From: an uncultured Erysipelotrichaceae bacterium
GTDB taxonomy: Bacteria; Bacillota_I; Bacilli_A; Erysipelotrichales; Erysipelotrichaceae
NCBI GenBank assembly: GCA_944326095.1
Contig: CALVCO010000006.1
Location: forward strand, 1-52,398
Length of the DNA stretch: 52,398 bases
Direction: 5' to 3'
The first letter of the stretch is position 1, and every line of letters starts with the position of its first letter. Under the pieces are notes generated by a model. The model was not told the DNA's origin and ran no database searches. It saw nothing but the letters and a program-made list of their open reading frames with translations. Below, in pieces: positions 1 through 9,592 of this stretch. The translations under genes and the position numbers were made by a program.

Positions 1-72
1 ATTCTTCCATATTCAAATGAATTACCAAAAGAGCTATATTCAAAAACAAAAGATCAGAAGAATCGCAAATAA
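1..72 (+). CDS. possible 3' end of an unidentified gene
   Basis: Frame 1 is open from the left edge for 23 codons and stops with TAA at 70-72. The tail is lysine-rich and hydrophilic. The stop lies inside the terminator hairpin that starts at 48, an arrangement also seen at other genes in this window, which gives some support that it is a real gene end. Nothing in the short peptide identifies a family. It could equally be non-coding. Confidence 0.3.
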   Translation: MLPYSNELPKELYSKTKDQKNRK

Positions 73-96
73 TGATGCGAAACCTCTGATCTTTTT
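48..96. terminator. bidirectional rho-independent terminator
   Basis: An 11-bp perfect stem (AAAAGATCAGA at 48-58 with TCTGATCTTTT at 85-95) encloses a second 5-bp stem (TCGCA at 63-67 with TGCGA at 76-80). T-rich runs follow on both strands. It can end transcription of whatever enters from the left on the plus strand and of the GNAT gene on the minus strand. Confidence 0.8.
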
Positions 97-105
97 ATAT
101 GTATT

Positions 106-537
106 TTATTTGACGCTTACGAATATAAAGCCGTTCTTTAAAAATAATTTTATTGCTGGATTGTTTATAGAGATATCATCATATAAAGTAGTAATACCAT
201 TATTTTTAGCTGCATTGCATAATAAATTTAAAGCTTTTGTTCCATAGCCTTTATGGCGATATTTTGCATGGATGATAATGCTTGAGATATAAATATTTCT
301 TTGATTGTCATAATAATAAGCTACTTCCCCAATGAATTTGTTTATTGATTTATCTAATATATATCGATAGTAGTGAGTATTAGTATTTAGCCATTTATTG
401 TACCAAGTTTGCCATTTATCTTTAGGAAAATCTATGGTTCCACCATAGTCTTTATTATATTCCATGGTATCTTGATCATTTAATAATTCTTGGCGAAACC
501 ATAAATCTTCTATAGTTGGTTTATATAGTGTTATCAT
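106..537 (-). CDS. GNAT family N-acetyltransferase
   Basis: This 143-residue protein has the GNAT fold signature. The acetyl-CoA binding loop is seen as YRHKGYGTKAL (about residues 93-103), and the C-terminal half has the usual NNPAIKLFLKNGF helix-strand motif. GNAT enzymes move an acetyl group from acetyl-CoA to an amine; the substrate cannot be read from the sequence. The N-terminal region looks like the RimJ/RimL-type subgroup of small cytosolic acetyltransferases. Its start overlaps the end of the upstream YfhO-like gene by 17 bases, so the two are probably translated from one message. A terminator follows at 48-96. Confidence 0.85.
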   Translation of the reverse strand: MITLYKPTIEDLWFRQELLNDQDTMEYNKDYGGTIDFPKDKWQTWYNKWLNTNTHYYRYILDKSINKFIGEVAYYYDNQRNIYISSIIIHAKYRHKGYGTKALNLLCNAAKNNGITTLYDDISINNPAIKLFLKNGFIFVSVK

Positions 538-3094
538 TTTTCTTTTTCTTTGAAATAATATAAATTATTCCAGTTAATACTATGGCGCTTATTGATACAA
601 TAATACCTTCTTTTAATAATGGTATTTGATAATCAAATTCAATATGATATGTACCTTCATCTAGTTTAAAGCCGATGAAGCCTAGTTGTACTTTTTCATA
701 AGTTATTTCTTCACCATTTACTTTTACAGACCATCCATCATCATATGGAATAGAAGTGAATACATAGTTGTGTTCATCGTTGATGGTTATATCAGCGCTT
801 ATATGATCGTTATTGAAGATAACATTCTCAAAGTGGGTTTTAGTTAATTCTTTAAAATCTTGAGAGTATGTATCATCTAATGGTTCTTGGTATAAACCTA
901 TTTGGGTACCGTAACCATAGACATCTTCTCCTTCGATAACTACTTTATCTATTGGTTCATAGATTGGAATATCAATATAATTGAATTGCCATAAATCATA
1001 AGTATTTACTACCTCATTATTTAAGTAGGTAGTTATTTTTACATTTGGAATACCATAGGTTTCAAAATATAATATGATATCTTGTACTGGTTCATTGAAT
1101 TGATATTCTCTATAAGTACTATCTGGTAGAATTGCTAGTAGTTCTAGATTGTTTGGTAGTTCATAAGTGGTATTTGGTGAATCTTCGGTTATTAGATATT
1201 CTTGCATTAGTTCATCTTGTTGTAGATAACTTAATTCACTTAATACTGATTTATTAATTGTTTTATCATAGGCAAATCCTAGTTCTATATAATTTTTATT
1301 TTCATATATTTTTAGACCATTTTCGTATTCATTGATTAGTTCATAACCATATGGTATAGGAAAAAATTCATCAAAAGTATAATAATATTTAGCGCTTAAT
1401 AGATTATATATTGTATTTCTTCCTACTAATTGAGGCATATTCCATGTTGATTTAAAACGATTTAAGAATTCTTCTTGATTAGTATTATATACTGATTCAT
1501 AGAAGGCAAAACCAGCATAACCATTGGCCATAGGTTCATTGGCACTTGTTACGGTAAATTTATCTTCTTCATTTAAATTTACATCATGTCTATCATACAT
1601 TATTCTATAGAAACCATCATCTTGAATAATATTACTAATTGATGTGGTGGAGATTGGTAGATCATATATCCAACTATCAATTGGTTTATTGTTTAAATAA
1701 TAGATAGTTCCTGAATAGATTGTTTCTAAAGATAGAATAAATAATAGGGCTTTTTTTGGTAATTTATTTTGAAAGAATAGTAAATATAGAATTATTAAAA
1801 TTATAATTATTATTGATGATAATGCTAGTTTTAATAAATTTCTATTAGTATTTAAATTGAAGAAGAAGGAGATAGCTAGCGCTATGATTATGATAGAAAT
1901 GGTAATAATTGAAGTGTAGATAAGATATTTAGAATTAATATTTTTATTATCAATTTCTTCAATTATTTTTACATTTATCATTACTGCTAATAGATAGAAC
2001 ATATAGAACCATCTAGTATCAATAGTTGCTTGAAATAGATAATAGAATATTTTAAAAGATAAAAAGATTAATAAAATAAGTGTAAATATTAAATAGCTAT
2101 TGCGAATAAATTTATCTTTTATTTTAAATATTAATGGACATAATAGAGGTGTTATGATTAGACAATATAGACTAGTTACGCCACTCCATCCCATGAATGG
2201 GAATTTATCTGTAGCAATAAACATATTGGCATCTAGTTTTTGCATTACTGGGGTAAAGAAACTAGTGATTACTTCATATAATTGTTTTAAAGTAATTGTA
2301 TCTGTTATGTTTAATGTTGTATTGGAAAAGCGTGGCATGCTTAATACTAGATAAGCACATGGTAATAATATAAAGGCACTAATTGCGATGCCTAGTAGTA
2401 CTAATAGAGTAAATTGTATGGCGGATATAATTGTTTGTTTTAAATTTAAATTATCTTTATTTACTATTAGATATCTAATTAAAGTATAGATAAATAGAAA
2501 TGGCATGAATTGATATAATAGGAAATAATGACATATGCCTAATATGCCTATGGTAATTGGAATGCCAATTATTTTTTTATCTTGAATGAATTTTTCAACA
2601 AAATATAATACTAAAGGATATAATACTAAAGCTTTAATTAATTGTTCAGCTTGTAGATAGAATATACCATAACCACCAAAGGCGATGATGAATGAACCTA
2701 TTAGTCTTGCTTTAGAATTATTAGTTAATTTAGATAGCCAAATGTGGGTAAAGATAAAAGCTAAACTGTATTGAAAGATGGTAAAGATTAAAAATAAATA
2801 TTTGATAGAATCTCTAGGTAATAGTAGAGATATCCAAAATAGTGGATTAGATAAGAAATAGAAGACATAGGAGAAGTTATTGGCTCCTAGTCCTAGACTC
2901 CAATTAAATTGATTAAGATTACCATTATGGAATTGAGTCCATCCTCCTAACCATAATTTATAAGTTAATTCATAGGAATCACCATGGGTAATAATGATAC
3001 CATTATTAAAAATAATAAATGGTAAAAACATTAAAATGGCTATTATTGTGATAAAAATATATAATTTATAATTGTTTTTTATTTCTTTTAACAT
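521..3094 (-). CDS. YfhO family membrane protein (GT-C-like, teichoic acid/glycopolymer glycosylation)
   Basis: This is a very hydrophobic 857-residue protein. Roughly a dozen membrane helices fill the first 460 residues, an extracytoplasmic soluble region of about 370 residues follows, and one last helix precedes a lysine-rich tail. This is the layout of YfhO (PF09586). In Bacillus and Listeria, YfhO-type proteins act with a GtrB/CsbB-like synthase and a GtrA/GtcA-like flippase to put sugars from lipid-linked donors onto lipoteichoic or wall teichoic acid. A gtrA-like gene is divergent immediately upstream and two gtrB-like genes lie further right. The start is taken at 3094 because AGGTGAT lies just upstream; a GTG at 3103 lies inside that ribosome-binding site. 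Family assignment is firm; the acceptor polymer is inferred. Confidence 0.88.
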   Translation of the reverse strand: MLKEIKNNYKLYIFITIIAILMFLPFIIFNNGIIITHGDSYELTYKLWLGGWTQFHNGNLNQFNWSLGLGANNFSYVFYFLSNPLFWISLLLPRDSIKYLFLIFTIFQYSLAFIFTHIWLSKLTNNSKARLIGSFIIAFGGYGIFYLQAEQLIKALVLYPLVLYFVEKFIQDKKIIGIPITIGILGICHYFLLYQFMPFLFIYTLIRYLIVNKDNLNLKQTIISAIQFTLLVLLGIAISAFILLPCAYLVLSMPRFSNTTLNITDTITLKQLYEVITSFFTPVMQKLDANMFIATDKFPFMGWSGVTSLYCLIITPLLCPLIFKIKDKFIRNSYLIFTLILLIFLSFKIFYYLFQATIDTRWFYMFYLLAVMINVKIIEEIDNKNINSKYLIYTSIITISIIIIALAISFFFNLNTNRNLLKLALSSIIIIILIILYLLFFQNKLPKKALLFILSLETIYSGTIYYLNNKPIDSWIYDLPISTTSISNIIQDDGFYRIMYDRHDVNLNEEDKFTVTSANEPMANGYAGFAFYESVYNTNQEEFLNRFKSTWNMPQLVGRNTIYNLLSAKYYYTFDEFFPIPYGYELINEYENGLKIYENKNYIELGFAYDKTINKSVLSELSYLQQDELMQEYLITEDSPNTTYELPNNLELLAILPDSTYREYQFNEPVQDIILYFETYGIPNVKITTYLNNEVVNTYDLWQFNYIDIPIYEPIDKVVIEGEDVYGYGTQIGLYQEPLDDTYSQDFKELTKTHFENVIFNNDHISADITINDEHNYVFTSIPYDDGWSVKVNGEEITYEKVQLGFIGFKLDEGTYHIEFDYQIPLLKEGIIVSISAIVLTGIIYIISKKKKNDNTI

Positions 3095-3118
3095 GTGTAT
3101 CACCTATTAACAGTTATA

Positions 3119-3142
3119 ATTATAGCTTAAATTTGTTATAAT
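3119..3142. promoter_or_regulatory. divergent overlapping promoters, yfhO-like (-) and gtrA-like (+)
   Basis: On the plus strand TGTTATAAT (3134-3142) is an extended -10 element 28 bases before the gtrA-like start. On the minus strand TATAAT (complement of 3119-3124) lies 25 bases before the yfhO-like start. The -35 matches are weak on both sides. The two -10 elements are only about 10 bases apart, so the promoters should compete or be co-regulated. Confidence 0.5.
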
Positions 3143-3169
3143 TATAAAGTCTTTAGGAGAAATTAGAAG

Positions 3170-3574
3170 ATGATAGATAAAATTAAAGAAAAATTTTTTA
3201 ATAAAGAATTTCTTACTTTTTGTTTTATAGGGGTAATTAATACTTTATTAGCGCAATTGATATATATCTTTTTAGTAGCTTATGATTTAATGGAACCAGG
3301 AATGTCTAGTATTGTTGGTGATGTTCTTACGATTGCGGTTTCTTATGTATTGAATATGAAACTTACATATCATGAGAAGATGTCTCTAAAAAGTGCGATT
3401 AGTTTTCCAATAAGTTATATACCTGGAACAATTATTAATGCGATTATTGTTTTAATTGTGGTAGATATCTTACATTTTCCAAAAATATTTGCGAAGGCTA
3501 TTTCCTTACCAATTACTATTCCTTTGAATTTTATTTGTGTTTCCTTAATTGTTAAATTGACGAAGAAAAAATGA
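3170..3574 (+). CDS. GtrA-like flippase
   Basis: A 134-residue protein with four membrane helices and the GtrA signature near the N-terminus (FLTFCFIGVINTLL). GtrA/GtcA proteins are thought to flip undecaprenyl-phosphate-linked monosaccharides across the membrane. They work with a GtrB-type cytosolic transferase and an outward-facing GT-C-type transferase. Here those partners would be the GtrB-like proteins at 15,748-16,707 and 21,548-22,492 and the YfhO, DUF6056 or DUF6020 proteins. AGGAGA precedes the start. The 3' end overlaps the next gene by four bases (ATGA), so translation is probably coupled. Confidence 0.88.
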   Translation: MIDKIKEKFFNKEFLTFCFIGVINTLLAQLIYIFLVAYDLMEPGMSSIVGDVLTIAVSYVLNMKLTYHEKMSLKSAISFPISYIPGTIINAIIVLIVVDILHFPKIFAKAISLPITIPLNFICVSLIVKLTKKK

Positions 3575-4761
3575 TTAAGAAGTTAATTATTATTTTATTA
3601 TTTTTAATTAGTGGTTGTAGTGATTCTAGTATCAAACCAGAAAATATGGAAGTAGTTAAGGATAGTCAAGATGAAACATATAATTATTTAAATCAATGGT
3701 TAGATAGTTTTATGCATGATCAGGATGAATTATTAAGTGAATATGATGGTAAAGCTATTACTTGGTATGTTGATAGTGGGGATGCTAGTATTGTTGATAA
3801 TAAGCTAATTAAAAGTGAAACAGCTGATGAATATGAAAAGATTAGTTTAAAGGCTATAGTTGATGATACGGCTTATGTCTTTGATAATATTTGTTTATTA
3901 GATATTATTCATGGTTATTTAATTAGTTATTTTAGTAATGATGAAGAATGTTTAAAATTAGCTTATACCTATGATGGATTACTATGGTATGAAGCAAATG
4001 ATCAAAAATGTGTAGTTAGTGCTAGTATTGGTACTAAACGTCTTAGAGATCCTTATATCATGCGTAATAAAGATGGGGGATTCTATTTATTAGGTACCCA
4101 AGGATATGATAATCCAGAAATTTATGTATGGGATAGTAGTGATTTAGTTACTTTTAATAATGAAAGATTATTAAAAGTAAATGAATCTACTAATGAAAAT
4201 AAAATGAGTGAAAAACAAGCATGGGCTCCTGAAGGTTTTTATGATCGCATCATTGATAAATATGTAATCTATTGGAGCTCACCACAAGACAGTGGTATGT
4301 ATTATAATTATAGTAATGATTTAAATGATATTAGTTATCCATCTAAATTGTTAGATCCAGGCTTTGTAGTAATTGATGGTACAATTTTTAAAGATGGCTA
4401 TGATTATAATATTGTCTTAAAAGATGAAAGAGAGCCAATGGAAGAATATAGTCAATTATTTGTTGGTTATAGTGATAGTGATTATCTAGGTTTTAATGAA
4501 TTTAATATGAATTATATTACGGGTCATCAAAGTGAAGGGCCATTTATTATCTATCGTGGTTATAATTATATTTTATATTATGATGATTATACCCGTTTTA
4601 AATTTAAAGCTTTATATTTTGAAAATTTTAGAGAACATGATTTTGAAGAAGTATTAGATAGTGAAATTATTAGTTCAGTAGGAAATGTTAAGCATGGAAG
4701 TGCGATTGCGTTAACTTATCGAGAATTTCTAAGAATAAATGAAGTATATAACATAGAGTAG
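3571..4761 (+). CDS. lipoprotein with GH43-like five-bladed beta-propeller
   Basis: The 396-residue protein begins with a lipoprotein signal peptide (LISGC; lipidated Cys16), so it should sit on the outer face of the membrane. Residues about 30-110 resemble a bacterial Ig-like module. Residues about 115-385 look like a GH43-type propeller: LRDPYI (Asp160, candidate base), VIDGTIF (Asp269), SEGPFI (Glu322, candidate acid) and KHGSAI (His375). All three catalytic carboxylates of GH43 appear to be present. GH43 enzymes mostly cleave or transfer furanosides and xylosides. A paralogue with the same propeller lies at 32,825-34,780. It overlaps gtrA and sits in a glycopolymer operon, so surface-glycan trimming or furanosyl transfer is a reasonable inference. 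It could also be a non-catalytic binder. Confidence 0.72.
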   Translation: MIKKLIIILLFLISGCSDSSIKPENMEVVKDSQDETYNYLNQWLDSFMHDQDELLSEYDGKAITWYVDSGDASIVDNKLIKSETADEYEKISLKAIVDDTAYVFDNICLLDIIHGYLISYFSNDEECLKLAYTYDGLLWYEANDQKCVVSASIGTKRLRDPYIMRNKDGGFYLLGTQGYDNPEIYVWDSSDLVTFNNERLLKVNESTNENKMSEKQAWAPEGFYDRIIDKYVIYWSSPQDSGMYYNYSNDLNDISYPSKLLDPGFVVIDGTIFKDGYDYNIVLKDEREPMEEYSQLFVGYSDSDYLGFNEFNMNYITGHQSEGPFIIYRGYNYILYYDDYTRFKFKALYFENFREHDFEEVLDSEIISSVGNVKHGSAIALTYREFLRINEVYNIE

Positions 4762-4770
4762 GAGGCAAAG

Positions 4771-6285
4771 ATGTTTAAGAATTATCGGATGAATCGTAAG
4801 ATCTTTATTTTATTGATGATCTTAATCTTTATCTTTTTTGGATTTATAACTTATTTAACTCCCTTAGCAGGAGATGATTGGGGATATGCCATTACGGGAA
4901 TGACTCAAAATCCTTTTATAGCTACCTTTAACCAATATTTTAATTGGTCAGGACGTATTTTAAGTGAGTTATGGGGTTATTTAATTGCGCCTAATAAGTG
5001 GGCTTGGAATATTATTAATCCTTTATTATTTACAGGTATATTCTTTTTTATCTTTAAGATAGTTGAACCTAAAAGAAATGTTATCTTTAGTTTTTTAGTT
5101 GTAATCTTTTTAATGTTATCAGTTAAAGATTTTGTGAGAATGCAAACCTATACTTGGATTATGGGTACTACTTATGTAATTCCTTTATTCTTACTACTTG
5201 TTTATACTTATTTATTAAAAGTTATGATAATTGATGGTAAATATCAAAAATGGATGATGGGTGTTGGTATTATCTTAAATATCATGATTTGTCTATATAT
5301 GGAAAATGCCGCGGCTGCATTAGTAGTTGCGAATATCTTAGCTTTAATTTATTGTTTTATTTTTAAGAAAGAATTAAGAAGTAAATTAATTATCTTTTTA
5401 ATTTGTAGTATTATTGGTATTTTAATTGTTCGTTTATCTCCTGGTGCTATTTATCGTTTAAATAATGAACATCCTGATTGGGTACAAATGAATATCTTTG
5501 AACAGATTAGTACTAATTGGCCGAATTTTTTACGTTTTACTTTTTTAGATAATAAATATTTAATATGTATCTTAAGTTTAGTATTATTTACTTTAGTTAT
5601 TATTAAAAAAGATCGTTATCCTTATGCAAGATGGCATATTGTTATTTTAGCTACCATTTATTTTTTAGGCTTTATTCAAAGTATTAGTGCTAATATCAAT
5701 AGTATTCTTAAAATTGATTTTTTGAATATGTTATATGATATTAATTATCCTTTTTGTAATATTATAATTAGTATTTTATTAATAGCTTATATTATAGCGG
5801 TTATTTGGACCTTATGTTTTTATTTAAATGATGATCAAAAATATTTAGGTTTATTTATTTTAATGGTAGGAGGTAGTGCGAATATTGCGATGTTACTTTC
5901 TCCCATATTTGATTCACGTAGTTCATTATATACTATTTATTTTTTAATTATGTTATGTGCTTTATTTATTAATGAGGCTACATATAATATTAGAGCTAAA
6001 CAAGTACTTGTATTAATTTTAATTGTTTTAAATTTAATGCAAGTAAGAACTTATGTATATAAATATATGTTAGTTAATCAAATTAATAATGAGCGTAATG
6101 AACAAATTAAATATTATCAAGATCATCCTGAAGAAGATGAAGGATGGTTTGTTAGATATCCTATTATGACTATTCATTCTGGAGATGTTGAAGATTGGGA
6201 TACTTTCCATCAACAGGTATTTAAACAATATTATGGTTTAAATCCAGATATGACTTTACATTTTTATTATAAAGATCAATATTAG
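4771..6285 (+). CDS. DUF6056-type multi-membrane-spanning protein (GT-C-like candidate)
   Basis: A 504-residue protein with about 11-12 membrane helices. The first extracytoplasmic loop carries LAGDDWGYA, the acidic loop motif typical of DUF6056 proteins and similar to the catalytic Asp loop of GT-C glycosyltransferases. A strong AGGAGG precedes the ATG. It sits between a surface lipoprotein and an acyltransferase in one plus-strand run. From fold and neighbourhood it is a candidate outward-facing transferase that uses polyprenyl-phosphate sugars, but no activity is established for it here. Confidence 0.7.
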   Translation: MFKNYRMNRKIFILLMILIFIFFGFITYLTPLAGDDWGYAITGMTQNPFIATFNQYFNWSGRILSELWGYLIAPNKWAWNIINPLLFTGIFFFIFKIVEPKRNVIFSFLVVIFLMLSVKDFVRMQTYTWIMGTTYVIPLFLLLVYTYLLKVMIIDGKYQKWMMGVGIILNIMICLYMENAAAALVVANILALIYCFIFKKELRSKLIIFLICSIIGILIVRLSPGAIYRLNNEHPDWVQMNIFEQISTNWPNFLRFTFLDNKYLICILSLVLFTLVIIKKDRYPYARWHIVILATIYFLGFIQSISANINSILKIDFLNMLYDINYPFCNIIISILLIAYIIAVIWTLCFYLNDDQKYLGLFILMVGGSANIAMLLSPIFDSRSSLYTIYFLIMLCALFINEATYNIRAKQVLVLILIVLNLMQVRTYVYKYMLVNQINNERNEQIKYYQDHPEEDEGWFVRYPIMTIHSGDVEDWDTFHQQVFKQYYGLNPDMTLHFYYKDQY

Positions 6286-6293
6286 AGGTTAAT

Positions 6294-8183
6294 ATGAATT
6301 ATTCAATTATTAGTAAATATCGCGGGCATATCATGGGTTTTGCGACCTTGTGGATTGCTTTGTTGCATGCTTCGATGTGGTTTCCTATTGAACCTATTAA
6401 TTGGTTTAAATTAATTGGTCAAGGGGGCGTAGATATCTTTCTATTCTTATCGGCTTTTGGTTTATATTATTCTTATCAAAAGGATGATAATAAAATTCAT
6501 TTTTGGAAAAAACGTTTCTTAAGGGTTATTCCTATATTTATTCCTTTAGCTTTACTTAGATGGTATTATAATGACTATTCTACTACGGATGGTTTATTGA
6601 TGCTTACAACCTTATTATTTTGGATAAGTGGTCAAAGGGAGACTTGGTATATATCGGCTATAGTGCCTTTATATTTAATTACACCTTTTTATTTAAAGCA
6701 TTTTAAAGGGAAAGAATTTAAGTATACACTTATTGCGATTATCTTAACTTTTATACTTAGTATCTTTTTCTTTAAAGGGCCTTATATTGTATTTTTTGCT
6801 AGAGTTCCGGTATTTTTCTTAGGTTTTTATGCTGGATATTTAGCCTATAATCAAGTAAGTATTACAAAGAAACATTGGTTGATGCATATAATAGCCTTTA
6901 TTGTAGGTTTTGGTATTTTAAGATGGGCCTTTGTTTATACTAATGAATATATCTTATGGGACTATGGATTATATTGGTATCCAATGTTATTAGCTGGTTG
7001 GCCTTTATGTTTATTATTAGCGAGTATTTTTGATAAATTAGATAAGTATCATGTACCAGTAATTACTAATGTGTTTGCGAAAGTTGGTGTAGTTACCTTA
7101 GAATTTTATTTATTGCATGATTTAATGCTTAAATTTATGACTAATATTCTTACTATTAATCCAATGTATTCAGCATATGGTATAGTCTTAAATGTCTTAG
7201 TAATCTTTATTACTTATTATATATCTTTATATTATCATAATGCCTTTAATTGGCTTAAAAAGCATATTACTAAAAAGATAATTATTTCCGGGGGAATAGT
7301 AATAGTTATCATTGGAATTATTATTTCTAGTATTATGATTGTTAGAAATAATGATAATAATCAAGTAGTTATTGAAGAAGGTACGACTTTTGAAGTTACT
7401 GAAGTAGAAACAAGTGAAGAATTAAATGAATTTATTTATATGTTTCCTGAAGTTACATATAAGACTACTAATGTTAATGAAATACCTGTCTTAGAAGCTT
7501 ATGTAGATGATGGTAATGTTAAACCCTTAGTATTTTTATTACATGGGGTAACTGGCTATAAAGAAACCTTTGGTTATTTATTAGGAATGTTTGCCCAAAA
7601 TGGTTATCATGCCGTAGCTTTTGATGCGATGAGTCATGGCACACGAAATGATGGAAGTCATGCTTTCTATGATATCGTCGAACAAACAGGAAAAGATACT
7701 GAAAACTTATTAGCTTATTTTAGTCAAAATGAACTAATCGATGTAAATAATTATGGGGTAGTTGGTTTTTCTATGGGTGGAATGAGTGCTTATTGGTTAA
7801 GTGCTTATGGTAAATATATGCCTAGTATTATTGCGCCAATTGCTTCCACTAGTAATTTTGAAGCTATTAAAGATTTATATTTAACTGATACTTATGTAGA
7901 AAATGGACAAACTAGTGAAGATACTAGTAAACATAGTGCTAATATTCGTTTATTACAAGATATTAATCCAATAAATAAAATTGAAAGATTTGCTAATACT
8001 TTTACTTTAATATGTCATGGTAGAAGTGATGAATTAATTCCATATACTATTGATGAAAATTTTTATTATCAATTAAAAGAAAAGGGATATAATGTCCAAT
8101 TAAATTTACTAGATTGTGGACATATTATTCCTAGTGAATTTGTACCTGTATTAATTAATAAATTCAATGAAGTATTAAAATAA
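6294..8183 (+). CDS. acyltransferase-3 / alpha-beta hydrolase fusion
   Basis: This 629-residue protein joins two enzymes. Residues 1-320 are a ten-helix acyltransferase-3 (OafA-like) module: a TM1 histidine (LLHAS, His25), GGVDIFLFLSAF (44-55) and the basic KRFLRVIP motif (73-80). These proteins carry acyl groups across the membrane onto glycans. A further helix (about 329-350) leads to an extracytoplasmic alpha/beta hydrolase (about 385-629). It has oxyanion HG at 417-418, nucleophile elbow GFSMGG (Ser493), GRSDELIP (Asp579) and CGHIIP (His610), a complete triad. So one chain carries a likely O-acyl transferase and a likely esterase. The start is the ATG at 6294 behind AGAGGT. The substrate is unknown; neighbouring MBOAT/SGNH genes support glycopolymer O-acylation. 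Confidence 0.85.
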   Translation: MNYSIISKYRGHIMGFATLWIALLHASMWFPIEPINWFKLIGQGGVDIFLFLSAFGLYYSYQKDDNKIHFWKKRFLRVIPIFIPLALLRWYYNDYSTTDGLLMLTTLLFWISGQRETWYISAIVPLYLITPFYLKHFKGKEFKYTLIAIILTFILSIFFFKGPYIVFFARVPVFFLGFYAGYLAYNQVSITKKHWLMHIIAFIVGFGILRWAFVYTNEYILWDYGLYWYPMLLAGWPLCLLLASIFDKLDKYHVPVITNVFAKVGVVTLEFYLLHDLMLKFMTNILTINPMYSAYGIVLNVLVIFITYYISLYYHNAFNWLKKHITKKIIISGGIVIVIIGIIISSIMIVRNNDNNQVVIEEGTTFEVTEVETSEELNEFIYMFPEVTYKTTNVNEIPVLEAYVDDGNVKPLVFLLHGVTGYKETFGYLLGMFAQNGYHAVAFDAMSHGTRNDGSHAFYDIVEQTGKDTENLLAYFSQNELIDVNNYGVVGFSMGGMSAYWLSAYGKYMPSIIAPIASTSNFEAIKDLYLTDTYVENGQTSEDTSKHSANIRLLQDINPINKIERFANTFTLICHGRSDELIPYTIDENFYYQLKEKGYNVQLNLLDCGHIIPSEFVPVLINKFNEVLK

Positions 8184-8184
8184 A

Positions 8185-8193
8185 TGTTATAAT
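8185..8193 (+). promoter_or_regulatory. extended -10 promoter element, internal to the acylation cluster
   Basis: TGTTATAAT immediately follows the fusion gene and lies 24 bases before the MBOAT start at 8217. The same nine bases recur before gtrA-like, upp, tagO-like and abiEi genes. No clear -35 is seen. It may give the first MBOAT-SGNH cassette its own transcription start. Confidence 0.45.
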
Positions 8194-8216
8194 AATTGAA
8201 GAAATGGGGATATAAA

Positions 8217-9584
8217 ATGGTATTTAGCTCAATAGCTTTTTTACTTAGTTTTTTTATGATGGCTATAATTTATTATTTTAGTCATATGTCTTTTAGAAAA
8301 GGGCTATTAGTATTATTTAATACCATTTTTTATCTTTTAATGGGTATTGAAGGTTATATTTATTTATTACTAATTACTTTAATTAGTTATTTAATAGCTA
8401 AATTAAAAAAAGTAAATTTAACTTATATTTTTATTATTATAATTTTATTATTTTTAGCTATTACAAAATATTTTAATAATTTAAATATTATTATTCCCGT
8501 AGGTATTTCCTTTTTTACTTTTAAAATAATTAGTTATTTATTAGATATTAGAAATAATAAATATGATCATGTAAATAATTTTTTTGATTATTACAATTAT
8601 GTTTTTTTCTTTGCCCAAATAATGTCAGGGCCTATTGAAAGATGTAATAATTTTATTAAGGGAATTAATAATTTAGATCGTCAATTAACCTATGAAGAGC
8701 TTAGAAATGGCTTTATTATGTTTATTTTAGGCTTATTTGAAAAGATAATTATTAGTGCTAGATTAAGTGAAGTTGCGAATAATATATTTGTTAATAGTCA
8801 TGATTTATATGGCATATATATTTTACTTGGAATATTTTTATATGGCTTACAGATATATACGGATTTTGATAGTTATAGTAATATGGCCATTGGTTTAGCT
8901 AAGATGTTAGGTATAAATACGATTAGAAATTTTAATGTACCTTACTTAGCTAAAAATCTAAGTGATTTTTGGAAAAGATGGCATATATCTTTAAGCTCTT
9001 GGCTAAAAGATTATATTTATATTCCATTAGGTGGTAATCGTAAAGGAACTATAAGAAGATATATCAATGTAATGATAGTTAGCTTAGCTAGTGGTATATG
9101 GCATGGGAATAGTGCTAATTTTGTTATGTGGGGAGCATTACATGGTATAGGTCAAATAATAGCGAATATTTTTCATATTAATATTACCAATAAAATAAAA
9201 GTAGATAATAAGCTATTAAAATTAATTGGTAGAATTATAGGAATAATTATTACTTTTATATTTGTTAATATCTGTTGGTTATTTTTTAGACTTGATTTTA
9301 AAGAAGCAATTATTTGTTTAAAACATTTATTTATTTTTGATAATTTTAGAATTGATTTAGCTATTTTAAATATTACTTATCTAGAATATATAATATTATG
9401 GCTATTAATTATTTTATTATTTATTAGTGATTTATTTAGATATTTTACTAATGGAATTGATGATTTTGGTAAATTGCCATTTGTTGTGAGATGGATAGTA
9501 TATTTTAGTATAGTATTTTTATTTGTATTCTTATTTCCTTATGGAGGAAATTATGTAACTGATTTTATCTATAGTAATTTTTAG
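8217..9584 (+). CDS. MBOAT family O-acyltransferase (cassette 1)
   Basis: A 455-residue membrane protein of the DltB/AlgI type. It has the MBOAT hallmarks GPIERCNNF, FDSYSNMAIGLAKMLG, FWKRWHISLSSWLKDYIYIP and the membrane histidine in SGIWHG. Such proteins move acyl groups through the membrane for transfer to teichoic acids or exopolysaccharides. The ATG at 8217 is chosen because GGGGA lies seven bases upstream; a TTG at 8196 is in frame but has no such site. An SGNH partner gene follows after eight bases, as in AlgI-AlgJ and DltB-DltD pairs. It is paralogous to the MBOAT at 11,481. D-alanylation is less likely because dltA and dltC are absent here. Confidence 0.9.
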   Translation: MVFSSIAFLLSFFMMAIIYYFSHMSFRKGLLVLFNTIFYLLMGIEGYIYLLLITLISYLIAKLKKVNLTYIFIIIILLFLAITKYFNNLNIIIPVGISFFTFKIISYLLDIRNNKYDHVNNFFDYYNYVFFFAQIMSGPIERCNNFIKGINNLDRQLTYEELRNGFIMFILGLFEKIIISARLSEVANNIFVNSHDLYGIYILLGIFLYGLQIYTDFDSYSNMAIGLAKMLGINTIRNFNVPYLAKNLSDFWKRWHISLSSWLKDYIYIPLGGNRKGTIRRYINVMIVSLASGIWHGNSANFVMWGALHGIGQIIANIFHINITNKIKVDNKLLKLIGRIIGIIITFIFVNICWLFFRLDFKEAIICLKHLFIFDNFRIDLAILNITYLEYIILWLLIILLFISDLFRYFTNGIDDFGKLPFVVRWIVYFSIVFLFVFLFPYGGNYVTDFIYSNF

Positions 9585-9592
9585 GGGTTATT

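Noticed and set aside
17-247. 76-residue plus-strand ORF at the left edge
   Set aside because: It runs through the terminator hairpin and the antisense of the GNAT gene and has no ribosome-binding site.
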